Source of the DNA: Micromonospora sp. LH3U1
GTDB lineage: Bacteria; Actinomycetota; Actinomycetes; Mycobacteriales; Micromonosporaceae
Direction: 5' to 3'
DNA length: 64,000 nt
Assembly: GCF_028475105.1 (NCBI RefSeq)
Contig: NZ_CP116936.1
Location: 1,736,001 to 1,800,000, forward strand
The notes below the pieces were generated by a model. That model saw only the letters and a program-made list of their open reading frames with translations. It did not search any database and was not told the DNA's origin. Shown here in pieces: positions 32,366 to 40,943 of this stretch (its first letter is position 1; the number at the start of each line of letters is the position of its first letter). The position numbers and the translations under genes are program-made.

Positions 32366-34346
32366 CCGCCGGCACCTAACCGGCCGTCCCCGGTCCATGG
32401 CGGTCGTGGCCCACCAGGACGACGACCTTTACTTCCTGAACCCGCTGCTCGTCAGTCAGCTGCGACACAGCCAGACACACCTGACTGTCTGCCTGACGGC
32501 TGGTGAGGCGGATGGACGCAACGCCCCCGCTGGGTCGGTGGCACATGCCGCGCTGCCGGTGGACTTCGAAGGCTTCGCCGCCGCCCGGTTCAACGGGCTT
32601 CGTTCGGCGTACGGGGAGATGGTTCTCGGCGATCGCGACGCCAAGTGGCGCCGCGAAGCAGTCACCGTGGGCTCGGCCATCGAGGCTGATCTGTCGACGC
32701 TGGTCGACGCCCCCCGGATTCGGCTGGTGTCGCTCAACCTCTGGTGTGCGCCGCCCCCCGGCTCGCCGGTCGGCGCCGGCCCGCTGCCACGGCTGTGGAC
32801 CGGCGAGGCCACCGTCACACCCACCATGGTCCCGCTTGGATCGCCGGTCTCCGGGACATTTGGCTACTCCCGGGAGAGCATGATCGAGGCGCTGCTGCAC
32901 CTGCTGCGCGACGTCGAGCCGACGCTGCTGTGGACGATGGACCCGGATCCCGATCGCCAACCGCACAACAAGGAAAATCCACAACACGCCGACACCGGCG
33001 AATACTCCGACCACATCTTTCACACCGTCACTGGGCTGTTCACCCAGGAGGCGGCCCGTCGGTGGTTTGCCGAAGGCGGTGGCAGGGCCACAACCGTCGA
33101 GGCGTTCCGCGGCTACTACGTCCGACGGTGGCCGTCCAACCTGAGCCCCGAGGCGCGGGCACTCAAGCAGCGGTACAAGGACGTCTACGGGTGGGCTGAC
33201 GGTCGCCCCGCAGACAGTCCTGTGGGCCGCGGTGACCGCAAGGTCGGTGGCGACGCGATCGGCGCCGGGAACGCCTCCGGCACCACGTTGCGCTACCCCG
33301 GCTCGCGGGCGTGGGCGGTACCGAGCGCGAATGGCCGGCTGTCGGCCTTCGCCGTACGGGGCGGCCAGGTAATCCAGTGGCAGCAGGCCGGTTCCGGCGC
33401 GTTCGCGCCGGGTCGGGTGGTTCCTGGTACCGGGCTCCTACCGCATGTCGCCGCGCTGGCCGCCCCGAACGGCGGTTGGCGGCTGTTCGCGGTGTGGCAG
33501 GGGCTCACCGCAGAGCCCGATCAGCACATCCGCGACATCCGGACGATCGTGCTCCCGGCCGCTGGCGAGTATGCGGACGTCCGCTGGGAGTCGCTCGGCA
33601 ACCCCAACGGGCGGAGCGCTCCGGTGAAGCGGCGGAACACCGGCATGCCGCAGGCCGTCGCATTGCCGGGCGGGGGCATCCTGCTGCTGGCCAGGAACAG
33701 CGGCAAGGGTCTGAGCGGCCGGCTGTACGACGGGACGTCCTGGACGCCCTGGCAGGACCTCGGTGGCCGGGAGACCCAGGACGGCCTGACTGTGGTAGCG
33801 CTGGACGATCACACCGTGGAGGTGCTGGCTGCAGGTCGCACCGGGACCGCCCGTTGGCAGGTCTCCGTGCCGGAACTCACCGCCGAGTACACCCTGCTCG
33901 AGACGGAGCCACCGGCCGGCCCGCCGGCCGTCGTACGGCTGCCCGACGGCGATCGGCTGCTCCTGTTCCGGCGCCGAAACTCGGCGTCGGTGTTGTCGTA
34001 CCGTAGCCGGTCCGCCGGCCGAGGATGGGACCTGTCGACGGCCGTCGACCTCGGCGGTCACGGCGGTCCCGGCCCGCTGACCGCCCGGTTCGTGCCCGGG
34101 GAGGGCGCGATCCTGGTGGCGGTCCGCGACGACGAGTCCGGCTCCAGCGTCACCTGGCTGGATCCGGCCGGGCCGACGCCCTGCCGCTGGCTCCGCGAGT
34201 CGACGCCGATCGTTGGCGGCCACGCCCTCCAGGTGGACGAAGGCGGCCGCCCCGTCGTCCTGGCCGTGTCGACAGCGGGCGGTCTCCTCGCCTCGCGACC
34301 GGACCGAAACGGATCGCCCTTGTACTCGATGAAGGAAGTGCCGTGA
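32355..34346 (+). CDS. PIG-L/LmbE-type deacetylase fused to a C-terminal beta-rich domain
   Basis: This 663-residue protein has an N-terminal PIG-L domain (about 12-280). AVVAHQDDDLYFLNP (residues 16-30) carries the His-Asp-Asp zinc motif, and later come TVCLTAGEADG, TLLWTMDPD and TGEYSDHIFHTV. PIG-L enzymes remove N-acetyl groups from GlcNAc-containing glycans and lipids. From about residue 310 onward the sequence turns into repeated beta-type units (for example SRAWAVPSANGRLSAFAVRGGQVIQWQQ). This looks like a PLL/propeller-lectin module. No signal peptide is visible. It overlaps the first Stealth gene by 11 bases and the second by 4, so a role in modifying the Stealth-made glycan or its precursor is likely. 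Confidence 0.82.
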   Translation: MTADRRHLTGRPRSMAVVAHQDDDLYFLNPLLVSQLRHSQTHLTVCLTAGEADGRNAPAGSVAHAALPVDFEGFAAARFNGLRSAYGEMVLGDRDAKWRREAVTVGSAIEADLSTLVDAPRIRLVSLNLWCAPPPGSPVGAGPLPRLWTGEATVTPTMVPLGSPVSGTFGYSRESMIEALLHLLRDVEPTLLWTMDPDPDRQPHNKENPQHADTGEYSDHIFHTVTGLFTQEAARRWFAEGGGRATTVEAFRGYYVRRWPSNLSPEARALKQRYKDVYGWADGRPADSPVGRGDRKVGGDAIGAGNASGTTLRYPGSRAWAVPSANGRLSAFAVRGGQVIQWQQAGSGAFAPGRVVPGTGLLPHVAALAAPNGGWRLFAVWQGLTAEPDQHIRDIRTIVLPAAGEYADVRWESLGNPNGRSAPVKRRNTGMPQAVALPGGGILLLARNSGKGLSGRLYDGTSWTPWQDLGGRETQDGLTVVALDDHTVEVLAAGRTGTARWQVSVPELTAEYTLLETEPPAGPPAVVRLPDGDRLLLFRRRNSASVLSYRSRSAGRGWDLSTAVDLGGHGGPGPLTARFVPGEGAILVAVRDDESGSSVTWLDPAGPTPCRWLRESTPIVGGHALQVDEGGRPVVLAVSTAGGLLASRPDRNGSPLYSMKEVP

Positions 34347-35992
34347 ACAACACGCCGGTGGTACCGCAGCGCTCGGTCGCGCCTTCCCGTGCCGTCGACG
34401 AGGCCGGGTCCGTGCCGGCGGGCGGCGATGCGCAAGGCCGTGCCACGCTGCACGAGGTCCTCGTCGACGGTGGACGTCGTACCGCGCACGTGCACGCGGA
34501 CCTGACCCCGATCCTGGGGCGTCAGCTGAACGTCGACGCGGTGAGCGGTGTGCTGGATGAGCACGGGGTGGACTACTTCCTCGTTCGGGGCATGGACGAC
34601 CGGACGCCGGTGATCGGCGTCAGCGAGGTCGATCGGGTGGCCGCGCTGGGCGCGTTGGAGAAGCTCGGCGGGGTTGAGACCTGCTACGTGAGCCAGATCC
34701 TGCCCCGGCCACCGATCGTCGGCGGGCTCACGGACGCGTCGGAGGCGCCGGCCTGGACCGAGCTGTACGCCGCGCAGGCGATCAAGCTGACCTGGTTCCG
34801 CGTCGACCCCAGCCTGAAGCTGATTCTGGGCCCGGCGTACGGCTGCGACATCGAGTTCTGGAAGCCCGACCGAGCGGCCGGCGTTCTTCGCTCGCCCCGG
34901 CCCAACCGGATGATGCGGGCGGTGGCACTGGACGGCACTCCCGTACAGGTGGGCGAGCACCGGCTGACCCGCCTCGTGTCTCCGGTGAAGTGGCATCCGC
35001 CCCGACGTAGCCGCCCGGAGTTCGACCGCTTGCTCCCGGACGACATCGACTTCCCGATTGACGTGGTCTACACCTGGGTGGACGGCGCGGATCCACAGTG
35101 GCAGCAACGCCGCGCGGGTGTCCGTGGCGAGTCGCTGCACGCCGAGGCGGCAAGCGAGTCGCGGTACATCAACCGTGACGAGTTGAAGTACTCGTTGCGA
35201 TCACTGCACCTGAACGCCCCGTGGGTCCGCAACATCTACATCGTGACCGACCACCAGCGGCCGGCCTGGCTCGACCTGAGCGCCGGCAACATCTTCCTGG
35301 TCAACCACGACGAGATCTTCGCGGTCAAGGACGCCCTGCCGACCTTCAACTCGTGCGCCATCGAGAGTCAGCTGCACCGCATCGACGGACTCGCCGAGCA
35401 CTTCCTGTACCTCAACGACGACATGTTCTTCGGTCGTCCGCTGGCACCGCAGACGTTCTTCTTGGCAAACGGCAACACCAAGTTCTTCCTGTCGCAGAAC
35501 CGAATCCCGCTCGGTGAGATCAGCGAGCTGGACTCCCCGGTGGACGCGATGATCAAAAACAATCGGGCGCTGATCGAGAAGCGGTTCGGCCGAACCCTCA
35601 CCCAGGGCACACAGCATGTGCCCTACCCGTTGCGGCGCAGCATCCTGGCGGAGATCGAGCGCGAGTTCCCGATCGAGCACGAGGCCACCATGCGCAGCCG
35701 GTTCCGCAGCGCCAACGACCTGACCATCACCTACTCGCTGCACCACTACTACGCGTTCCTGACCGGCCGCGCGCTGCCCGGCCACGTCAACTATGGCTAC
35801 GTCCAGCTCGCGGTACCCGACCTCGAAGCTCGGCTGCGACGAGCGGAGGTGCGGCGGGACTGGGACACCTTCTGCATCAACGACGCCTACTCGACGTTTG
35901 CCCAGCTGCAACACCAGATGACCATCCTCGAGCCGTTCATGGAGGCGTACTTCCCGGTCCCGAGCCCCTACGAGCTGAGGATCTCCGGGTGA
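34343..35992 (+). CDS. Stealth-family sugar-1-phosphate transferase (second of three)
   Basis: This is a 549-residue Stealth protein. The conserved regions are CR1 FPIDVVYTWVDGADPQWQ (237-254), CR2 NRDELKYSLRSLHLNAPW (277-294) and CR3 FNSCAIESQLHRIDGLAEHFLYLNDDMF (335-362). CR4 is around DLTITYSLHHYYAFLTGRALPG. In CR3 the usual His of the NSH motif is Cys (FNSC); both other Stealth proteins of the operon keep NSH. The N-terminal region ends in GPAYGCDIEFW (163-173) and aligns with the same segment in the paralogues. It is translationally coupled to the PIG-L gene and to the GT4 gene (GTGA overlaps on both sides). The donor sugar is unknown. Confidence 0.9.
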   Translation: MNNTPVVPQRSVAPSRAVDEAGSVPAGGDAQGRATLHEVLVDGGRRTAHVHADLTPILGRQLNVDAVSGVLDEHGVDYFLVRGMDDRTPVIGVSEVDRVAALGALEKLGGVETCYVSQILPRPPIVGGLTDASEAPAWTELYAAQAIKLTWFRVDPSLKLILGPAYGCDIEFWKPDRAAGVLRSPRPNRMMRAVALDGTPVQVGEHRLTRLVSPVKWHPPRRSRPEFDRLLPDDIDFPIDVVYTWVDGADPQWQQRRAGVRGESLHAEAASESRYINRDELKYSLRSLHLNAPWVRNIYIVTDHQRPAWLDLSAGNIFLVNHDEIFAVKDALPTFNSCAIESQLHRIDGLAEHFLYLNDDMFFGRPLAPQTFFLANGNTKFFLSQNRIPLGEISELDSPVDAMIKNNRALIEKRFGRTLTQGTQHVPYPLRRSILAEIEREFPIEHEATMRSRFRSANDLTITYSLHHYYAFLTGRALPGHVNYGYVQLAVPDLEARLRRAEVRRDWDTFCINDAYSTFAQLQHQMTILEPFMEAYFPVPSPYELRISG

Positions 35993-38232
35993 AGTTCGCC
36001 TTTCTGATCCACAACATGTACGGCGTCGGCGGCACCAACCGGGCCGTGCTGAACCTCGCCACCGCCCTGGTAGGCCAGGGGCACGAGGTGGAGATCGCCT
36101 CGGTGTTCCGTCGAGTCGACCGGCCGATGTTCGCCATCGACGACCGGATCGCGCTCGTGCCGCTCGTCGACACCCGCCTGCGGCGCCCCGACCGGGCGGA
36201 CCCCCAACTCCGGGAGCCGTCCCTGCTGATCCCGAAGAGCGAGGAGTTCCACAGCCAGTACAGCCGGCTCACCGACGAGCGGATGATCGGCTACCTACGT
36301 TCGACCGTGGCCGACGTGATCGTGGGTACCCGGCCGGGCCTCAATATCGCGGTGGCGCGGCATGGCCCCGACCATGCGGTCCGCGTGGCGCAGGAGCACA
36401 TGACGCAGGATCTGATCGACGACGCGCTGAAGGCCGAGATCGGGCTCTCGTACGACCGGATCGACCTGGCCTTCACGGTGACCGAGGCGGACGCCGCCGC
36501 GTTCCGGTCCGGCAATCCGGTGCCACACACCCGCGTCGAGGCGCTGCCGAACAGCGTTCCCCAGCCCACCGTGCCGCCCGCCGACGGCTCCAACCGGATC
36601 GTGGTCAGTGCCGGGCGGCTCGACCCGATCAAGCGGTACGACCGGCTCATCGCCGCCTTCGCGCGGGTCGCGGGCGACCACCCGGACTGGAAACTGCGGA
36701 TTTACGGCGATGGCCCGCAACGCCCCGCGCTGGTCGCACAGGTTCGCGAGTTGGGGATGTCCGACCAGGTCCAGTTGATGGGCCGGCGCGAGGACATGTC
36801 CACTGAGTGGGTCAAGGGTTCGATCGCCGCAGTTTCCTCCGAGCGAGAGTCGTTCGGCATGACCATCGTCGAAGCGATGCGGCTCGGCCTCCCGGTCGTC
36901 AGCACCGACTGCCCGGTCGGCCCCCGCGAGATCATTCAGCACGGGGTCGATGGTCTGCTGGTCCCGATGGAAGACATCGGCGCGTACGCCTCGGCGTTGC
37001 GGACGCTGATGCACGACGACGATCTCCGGGCCCGGCTGGCCAAGCTGGCGCCGGTAAATGCGGCGCGTTTCGACCCGGAGACGCTCGCCGACGCCTTCGC
37101 CCGGCAGTGCAGCGCCGTGCTTGCCGAGCGAGGCCCGGCACCCAACGGGTCCTCGCGGGTCGCCCGGTCGGCCAAGGGGCCACGGAGCGGCCGTTCGGTG
37201 CTAGCTCGTGGCAATGAGCTGATCCGGGAACCCGATCTGGTCCGTCTATTGGGCGACCCGCTGCTGCGCGGGATCGCCGGCAGCGATCTGGTCCGCCGGG
37301 CGAGCATGGGTGCGCTGGTCCGCCTCTCCCGGATCCGGCAGGCCCGGGCCACCTCTGCCCGGTTGCAGAAGGCGATCCGCCGACGGGCTGCGGCACCAGC
37401 CGCTGGGCCGAGAGTGGACTGTCGGGTGCTGCCTGACCATGGCCTGAGCTTGAGCGTCGACGCCCCGGGTCTCGCTCCGGGCGCGCACCTGTTGCTGCGC
37501 GACCGGGACAGCGGGCACAAGGTGCGGGTGCCACTGGAAGTGCAGGACGACGCGGTACACCAGGTAGCGGTGCTGCCCGCCGACACGTTGTCGGAGGGCC
37601 GCTGGAATGCGTACCTGCAGCCGCTGACGGGAGCACGCGTCCGACTGTGCCCGGACCGCATCGACACCCGGGTGCTCGCCGGCGGTCACCAACCGGCGGA
37701 TGATCCGGCCGGTGGGTACGGGGTCCGTTCGCACCTCCCGTATCGCACGGCGGACGGCTTTCTGGCGGTGCGCAGCTGGGCGCGAGAGGTACACGCTGAG
37801 GTGCGGCGGGTCGTACTCAGTGGCGAGCGGGTGTCGATCGAGGCAGTCTGGTGGGGTTTCGGCACCCCTGCGCAGGCCGTGCTGCGCCGACGCGGCCACC
37901 ACGAAGGCGCTGTCTCCGTGCCGGTAGTACGGACCCGTACCGGCCACCTGCGTATCGACGTGGCCGTCAATGAACTGGCCGCACATCGGCTGGGCCGTTA
38001 CGAGGACTGGGATCTGTGGCTGCGGCAGGCCGGCACGGATCGCGAGGTCCGGGTGGGTCTGCTCGTCGACGACGTGGTCGACAAGAAGCTCGTCTACAAC
38101 TACCCGGAGATCTACCTGGTGGACGATCCAGGGCTGGATCTCGTCGAGGAGGACCCGGTGTCACTGCTGCGGGTCCGCCCGTACTACACCCGCGACAGCG
38201 AGCTGTCGATCGTCGTGGTCGACCGTCCGTGA
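35989..38232 (+). CDS. GT4 glycosyltransferase with C-terminal beta-rich extension
   Basis: This 747-residue protein has an N-terminal GT-B domain (FAFLIHNMYGVGGTNRAVLNLATAL). The second Rossmann domain (about 200-390) has VVSAGRLDPIKRYDRLI, LRIYGDGPQR and the EX7E motif ERESFGMTIVE (Glu287 and Glu295). This is a family 4 retaining glycosyltransferase, like teichoic-acid and capsule GTs. About 280 further residues after 460 form a beta-rich region (LLLRDRDSGHKVRVPLEV, WNAYLQPL, EDWDLWLRQAG). Such regions are seen in some actinobacterial surface-glycan transferases and may bind the acceptor. It lies between two Stealth genes and probably adds sugar residues to the same glycan. Confidence 0.87.
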   Translation: MKFAFLIHNMYGVGGTNRAVLNLATALVGQGHEVEIASVFRRVDRPMFAIDDRIALVPLVDTRLRRPDRADPQLREPSLLIPKSEEFHSQYSRLTDERMIGYLRSTVADVIVGTRPGLNIAVARHGPDHAVRVAQEHMTQDLIDDALKAEIGLSYDRIDLAFTVTEADAAAFRSGNPVPHTRVEALPNSVPQPTVPPADGSNRIVVSAGRLDPIKRYDRLIAAFARVAGDHPDWKLRIYGDGPQRPALVAQVRELGMSDQVQLMGRREDMSTEWVKGSIAAVSSERESFGMTIVEAMRLGLPVVSTDCPVGPREIIQHGVDGLLVPMEDIGAYASALRTLMHDDDLRARLAKLAPVNAARFDPETLADAFARQCSAVLAERGPAPNGSSRVARSAKGPRSGRSVLARGNELIREPDLVRLLGDPLLRGIAGSDLVRRASMGALVRLSRIRQARATSARLQKAIRRRAAAPAAGPRVDCRVLPDHGLSLSVDAPGLAPGAHLLLRDRDSGHKVRVPLEVQDDAVHQVAVLPADTLSEGRWNAYLQPLTGARVRLCPDRIDTRVLAGGHQPADDPAGGYGVRSHLPYRTADGFLAVRSWAREVHAEVRRVVLSGERVSIEAVWWGFGTPAQAVLRRRGHHEGAVSVPVVRTRTGHLRIDVAVNELAAHRLGRYEDWDLWLRQAGTDREVRVGLLVDDVVDKKLVYNYPEIYLVDDPGLDLVEEDPVSLLRVRPYYTRDSELSIVVVDRP

Positions 38233-38257
38233 GTACGGACGTAGGGAAGGACAAACG

Positions 38258-40015
38258 GTGACCGAGCAGAGGCCCACGCCGTCAGACGAGTCGGCGCTCG
38301 CCGAACCCTCCGGGCTGGTGGAGGTCTACCGTCGGGTGCTGAGCCCGCAGACCCGGCGTGCCATCGCGACGAAGGTGAGCCCTCGGGCCCGCCACCAGTT
38401 GAAGCAGTGGGTGGCTCGGGCCGCGCGGGACGGCAACATCTCCGAGCGGCGGGGCGAACGTCTGGCACGCCGCCAGCCGGAGTTGGTGGCCGGCGCGGAC
38501 CGGGTGGTCGTCACCGCCGATCGAGGGCCCCGGGTGGCCCGGACCGGCGCGTCCGTCACACCCCTGCGAGCGCGGCTGGAAAATCTGCAGACGGTGACGG
38601 CTGCGCTCGACGAGGCCGACGTACCCCACTTCCGGGTACGCGGCGGCTCCCACCGCTCGTCGGTTGTCGCGGTCGACGCCGAGCACCGCGCCCGGGCGTA
38701 CGCCGCCCTCGCCGCTGCCTGCGGTCGGGTTCCCGGCTACGTCTCCGTGCCGGACGGCACCGGCCAGCCGGCTGCCGGGTTCGAACCGAAGACCTGGGAC
38801 CGCCTGGCGGACGTCCCGGTGCTCCGGCTGACCTGGTACTGGACGGATCCCCGGCGCCGGTTGGTCCTGGGCCAGGCGTACGGGTGTGACGTCGAGTTCT
38901 GGACCCGGGAGGGCGACACGCTCGTCGCACCGCGGCCCAACCCGGTCGCCGAACAGGTGGTGGCCACGGCGCCGATGGTCCTCGTACCGGAATGGCGGTT
39001 CACCGGGCTCGCGCCCGCCAGCGCCCCCGCGAGCGCGTGGACCTGTCCGGAGTTCGCCGCGCCGCGCCCCGACGACGTCCCGTTCCCGGTCGACGTGGTC
39101 TACACCTGGGTCGACGGCGCCGACCCAACCTGGTTGCGCCGACGGGCCGAGGTGGCCGGGGTGCCGTACCACGCGGAGGCGGCGAGCGCGGCCCGTTTCC
39201 TCAGCCGCGACGAGCTGCGCTATTCGCTGCGGTCGCTGCACCTGTTCGCGCCCTGGGTGCGCAACATCTACCTGGTGACCGACGACCAGGTGCCGGCCTG
39301 GCTGGACCCGTCCGTGCCGGGGCTGCGGGTGGTCAGCCACCGGGAGATCTTCAGCGACCCGACGGCGCTGCCGACGTACAACTCGCACGCCATCGAGAGC
39401 CAACTGCACCACATCGACGGGCTCTCCGAGCACTTCCTGTACTTCAACGACGACGTCTTCCTCGGCACCGAGGTGCTGCCCCAGGACTTCTTCCTGGCCA
39501 ACGGCATCTCGCGGTTCTTCCCCTCGCCGGCGCTGGTGCCGCCGGGCCCGCCCACCGCCGGGGACATCCCGTCGTCGGCGGCCGGGAAGAACAACCGGGC
39601 GTTGATCGCGGAGCGGTTCGGCACGGTGCTGACCCAGAAGATGAAGCACATGCCGCACGCGTTGCGCCGCAGCGTGCTCCAGGAGATCGAGCAGACGTTC
39701 CCACAGCAGTTTCGCCAGACCGCGGCGAGTCAGTTCCGCAGCATGGACGACCTGTCGGTCGCCTCCTCGCTGCACCATTACTACGCGTTCCACACCGGTC
39801 GTGCGGTGCCGGGGAACCTGCTCTACACCATCGCCGAGCTGTCCCACCCCGACACGCCAGCCCGGTTGGCTCACCTGCTGGCGCGCCGGGACCGGCAGGT
39901 GTTCTGCCTGAACGACGCGTTCTCCGTCGAGGAGGACCTCGCCGCCCAGTTGGCGCTGCTCACGCCGTTCCTGGAGACGTACTTCCCCGTGCCGAGCCCG
40001 TGGGAACGAGCCTGA
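38258..40015 (+). CDS. Stealth-family sugar-1-phosphate transferase (third of three)
   Basis: This is a 585-residue Stealth protein from the GTG at 38258, with a GGGAAGG ribosome site about 14 bases upstream. It has FPVDVVYTWVDGADPTW (CR1), SRDELRYSLRSLHLFAPW (CR2) and YNSHAIESQLHHIDGLSEHFLYFNDDVF (CR3, with intact NSH). DLSVASSLHHYYAFHTGRAVPG is CR4. The N-terminal region carries the shared GQAYGCDVEFW motif. A basic, Arg-rich stretch near 35-75 may contact membrane or substrate. It is the last gene of the five-gene operon, 25 bases after the GT4 gene. Three non-identical Stealth enzymes in one operon suggest three different phosphodiester links or acceptor steps. Confidence 0.9.
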   Translation: MTEQRPTPSDESALAEPSGLVEVYRRVLSPQTRRAIATKVSPRARHQLKQWVARAARDGNISERRGERLARRQPELVAGADRVVVTADRGPRVARTGASVTPLRARLENLQTVTAALDEADVPHFRVRGGSHRSSVVAVDAEHRARAYAALAAACGRVPGYVSVPDGTGQPAAGFEPKTWDRLADVPVLRLTWYWTDPRRRLVLGQAYGCDVEFWTREGDTLVAPRPNPVAEQVVATAPMVLVPEWRFTGLAPASAPASAWTCPEFAAPRPDDVPFPVDVVYTWVDGADPTWLRRRAEVAGVPYHAEAASAARFLSRDELRYSLRSLHLFAPWVRNIYLVTDDQVPAWLDPSVPGLRVVSHREIFSDPTALPTYNSHAIESQLHHIDGLSEHFLYFNDDVFLGTEVLPQDFFLANGISRFFPSPALVPPGPPTAGDIPSSAAGKNNRALIAERFGTVLTQKMKHMPHALRRSVLQEIEQTFPQQFRQTAASQFRSMDDLSVASSLHHYYAFHTGRAVPGNLLYTIAELSHPDTPARLAHLLARRDRQVFCLNDAFSVEEDLAAQLALLTPFLETYFPVPSPWERA

Positions 40016-40092
40016 CCCGCCCCGCGTACGACGGCGGCCGGCCGCGCCCTCCCCGGCGACGACCGACCACCGTGTCCTTGTGGCGAACGGGC

Positions 40093-40740
40093 TCAGTACG
40101 AGTAGCCCGAGCCTCCGGCGTCGTTCGAGCCGCTGTCCGCCGGCGGTGCGACCGCCTTCGGCGTCGAGGTGGGCAGGCAGCTGAGGTTCTTCTTGCCGTC
40201 CGGCTGGACCACGAACCAGGTGCCACCAACAGCCTGGCCCTTCCACTGGCCGGGCTTCTTGTCACCGATGTAGCGGTACACCGGCCAACCGGCGATGGTG
40301 AGCTGACGGGTGCCGTCCTGGCGGGTCACGCTGCTGACCTTGTCGTCGGAGACGCCCTTGAGTTCCGGGTTGCCGTCGGTCAACGCCGGGGGCCACACGT
40401 CGGCGCACTTGTCGACACAGTTCGACGAGGGCGGGTCGGCGGTGTCCTTGTCGAAGCGGTACAGGATCCAGCCGTCCTGGTCGGTGACCACCTTGCCCAT
40501 CCGGGCGACACTCTTGCCGACCAACTTCTCGGTCAGGTCGACGTTCGCGGGCGGCGCGTCGGCGGCCGGCGCCTCCGCGGATGCCGAGGCCTCGGGTTCA
40601 ACCGTCGCGGTGGGCTCGGCCGCGGCGACGGCGACCGGCTCAGCCGCGCTCGAGTTCGCCCCGTCGTAACCTGCGGGAGCGCAGGCCGTTAGTGCGACCA
40701 TCGCGCTCGCGACGATGACGGTCCGCTTCATCTTTGCCAC
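40093..40740 (-). CDS. Lipoprotein with 'secreted repeat of unknown function' domain
   Basis: This 215-residue lipoprotein has lipobox LTAC (Cys20). It has an Ala/Glu/Pro-rich spacer, then the COG4315-type domain: GWILYRFDKDTADPPSSNCVDKCADVWPPAL and LTIAGWPVYRYIGDKKPGQWKGQAVGGTWFVVQPDG. These two tandem repeats and the CxxxC pair are typical. The tail is Gly/Ser-rich and ends GGSGYSY. The function is not known; related proteins are often encoded near ECF sigma or redox genes. The GTG at 40740 has an AGGAGGG ribosome site; an in-frame ATG three codons later is an alternative. It lies downstream of the ECF sigma operon but behind a terminator. Confidence 0.87.
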   Translation of the reverse strand: MAKMKRTVIVASAMVALTACAPAGYDGANSSAAEPVAVAAAEPTATVEPEASASAEAPAADAPPANVDLTEKLVGKSVARMGKVVTDQDGWILYRFDKDTADPPSSNCVDKCADVWPPALTDGNPELKGVSDDKVSSVTRQDGTRQLTIAGWPVYRYIGDKKPGQWKGQAVGGTWFVVQPDGKKNLSCLPTSTPKAVAPPADSGSNDAGGSGYSY

Positions 40741-40893
40741 GTGCCCTCCTCATTCTTGACAGTTCACCCATAGGTACGGCGAGCGGGCTGTCAAGGTTGA
40801 AGTAGCAACAGTGGTCAATTTCACTTCTCTTGATTGAACCGATTCGGGTGGCCATGCGTACGCCCCCGCAGGGGGTACCTCCCGTAACGACAG

Positions 40894-40930
40894 ATCGGCA
40901 CCGGTCATTGTGACAATGACCGGTGCCGAT
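40894..40930 (-). terminator. Perfect 18-bp inverted repeat after the anti-sigma gene
   Basis: The arms 40894-40911 and 40913-40930 (ATCGGCACCGGTCATTGT and its exact complement) around a single base lie 13 bases beyond the anti-sigma stop. This is the strongest symmetric element in the window and most likely a terminator that separates the sigma operon from the lipoprotein gene. An additional protein-binding role is possible. Confidence 0.8.
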
Positions 40931-40943
40931 GCGGTACGAGAGC

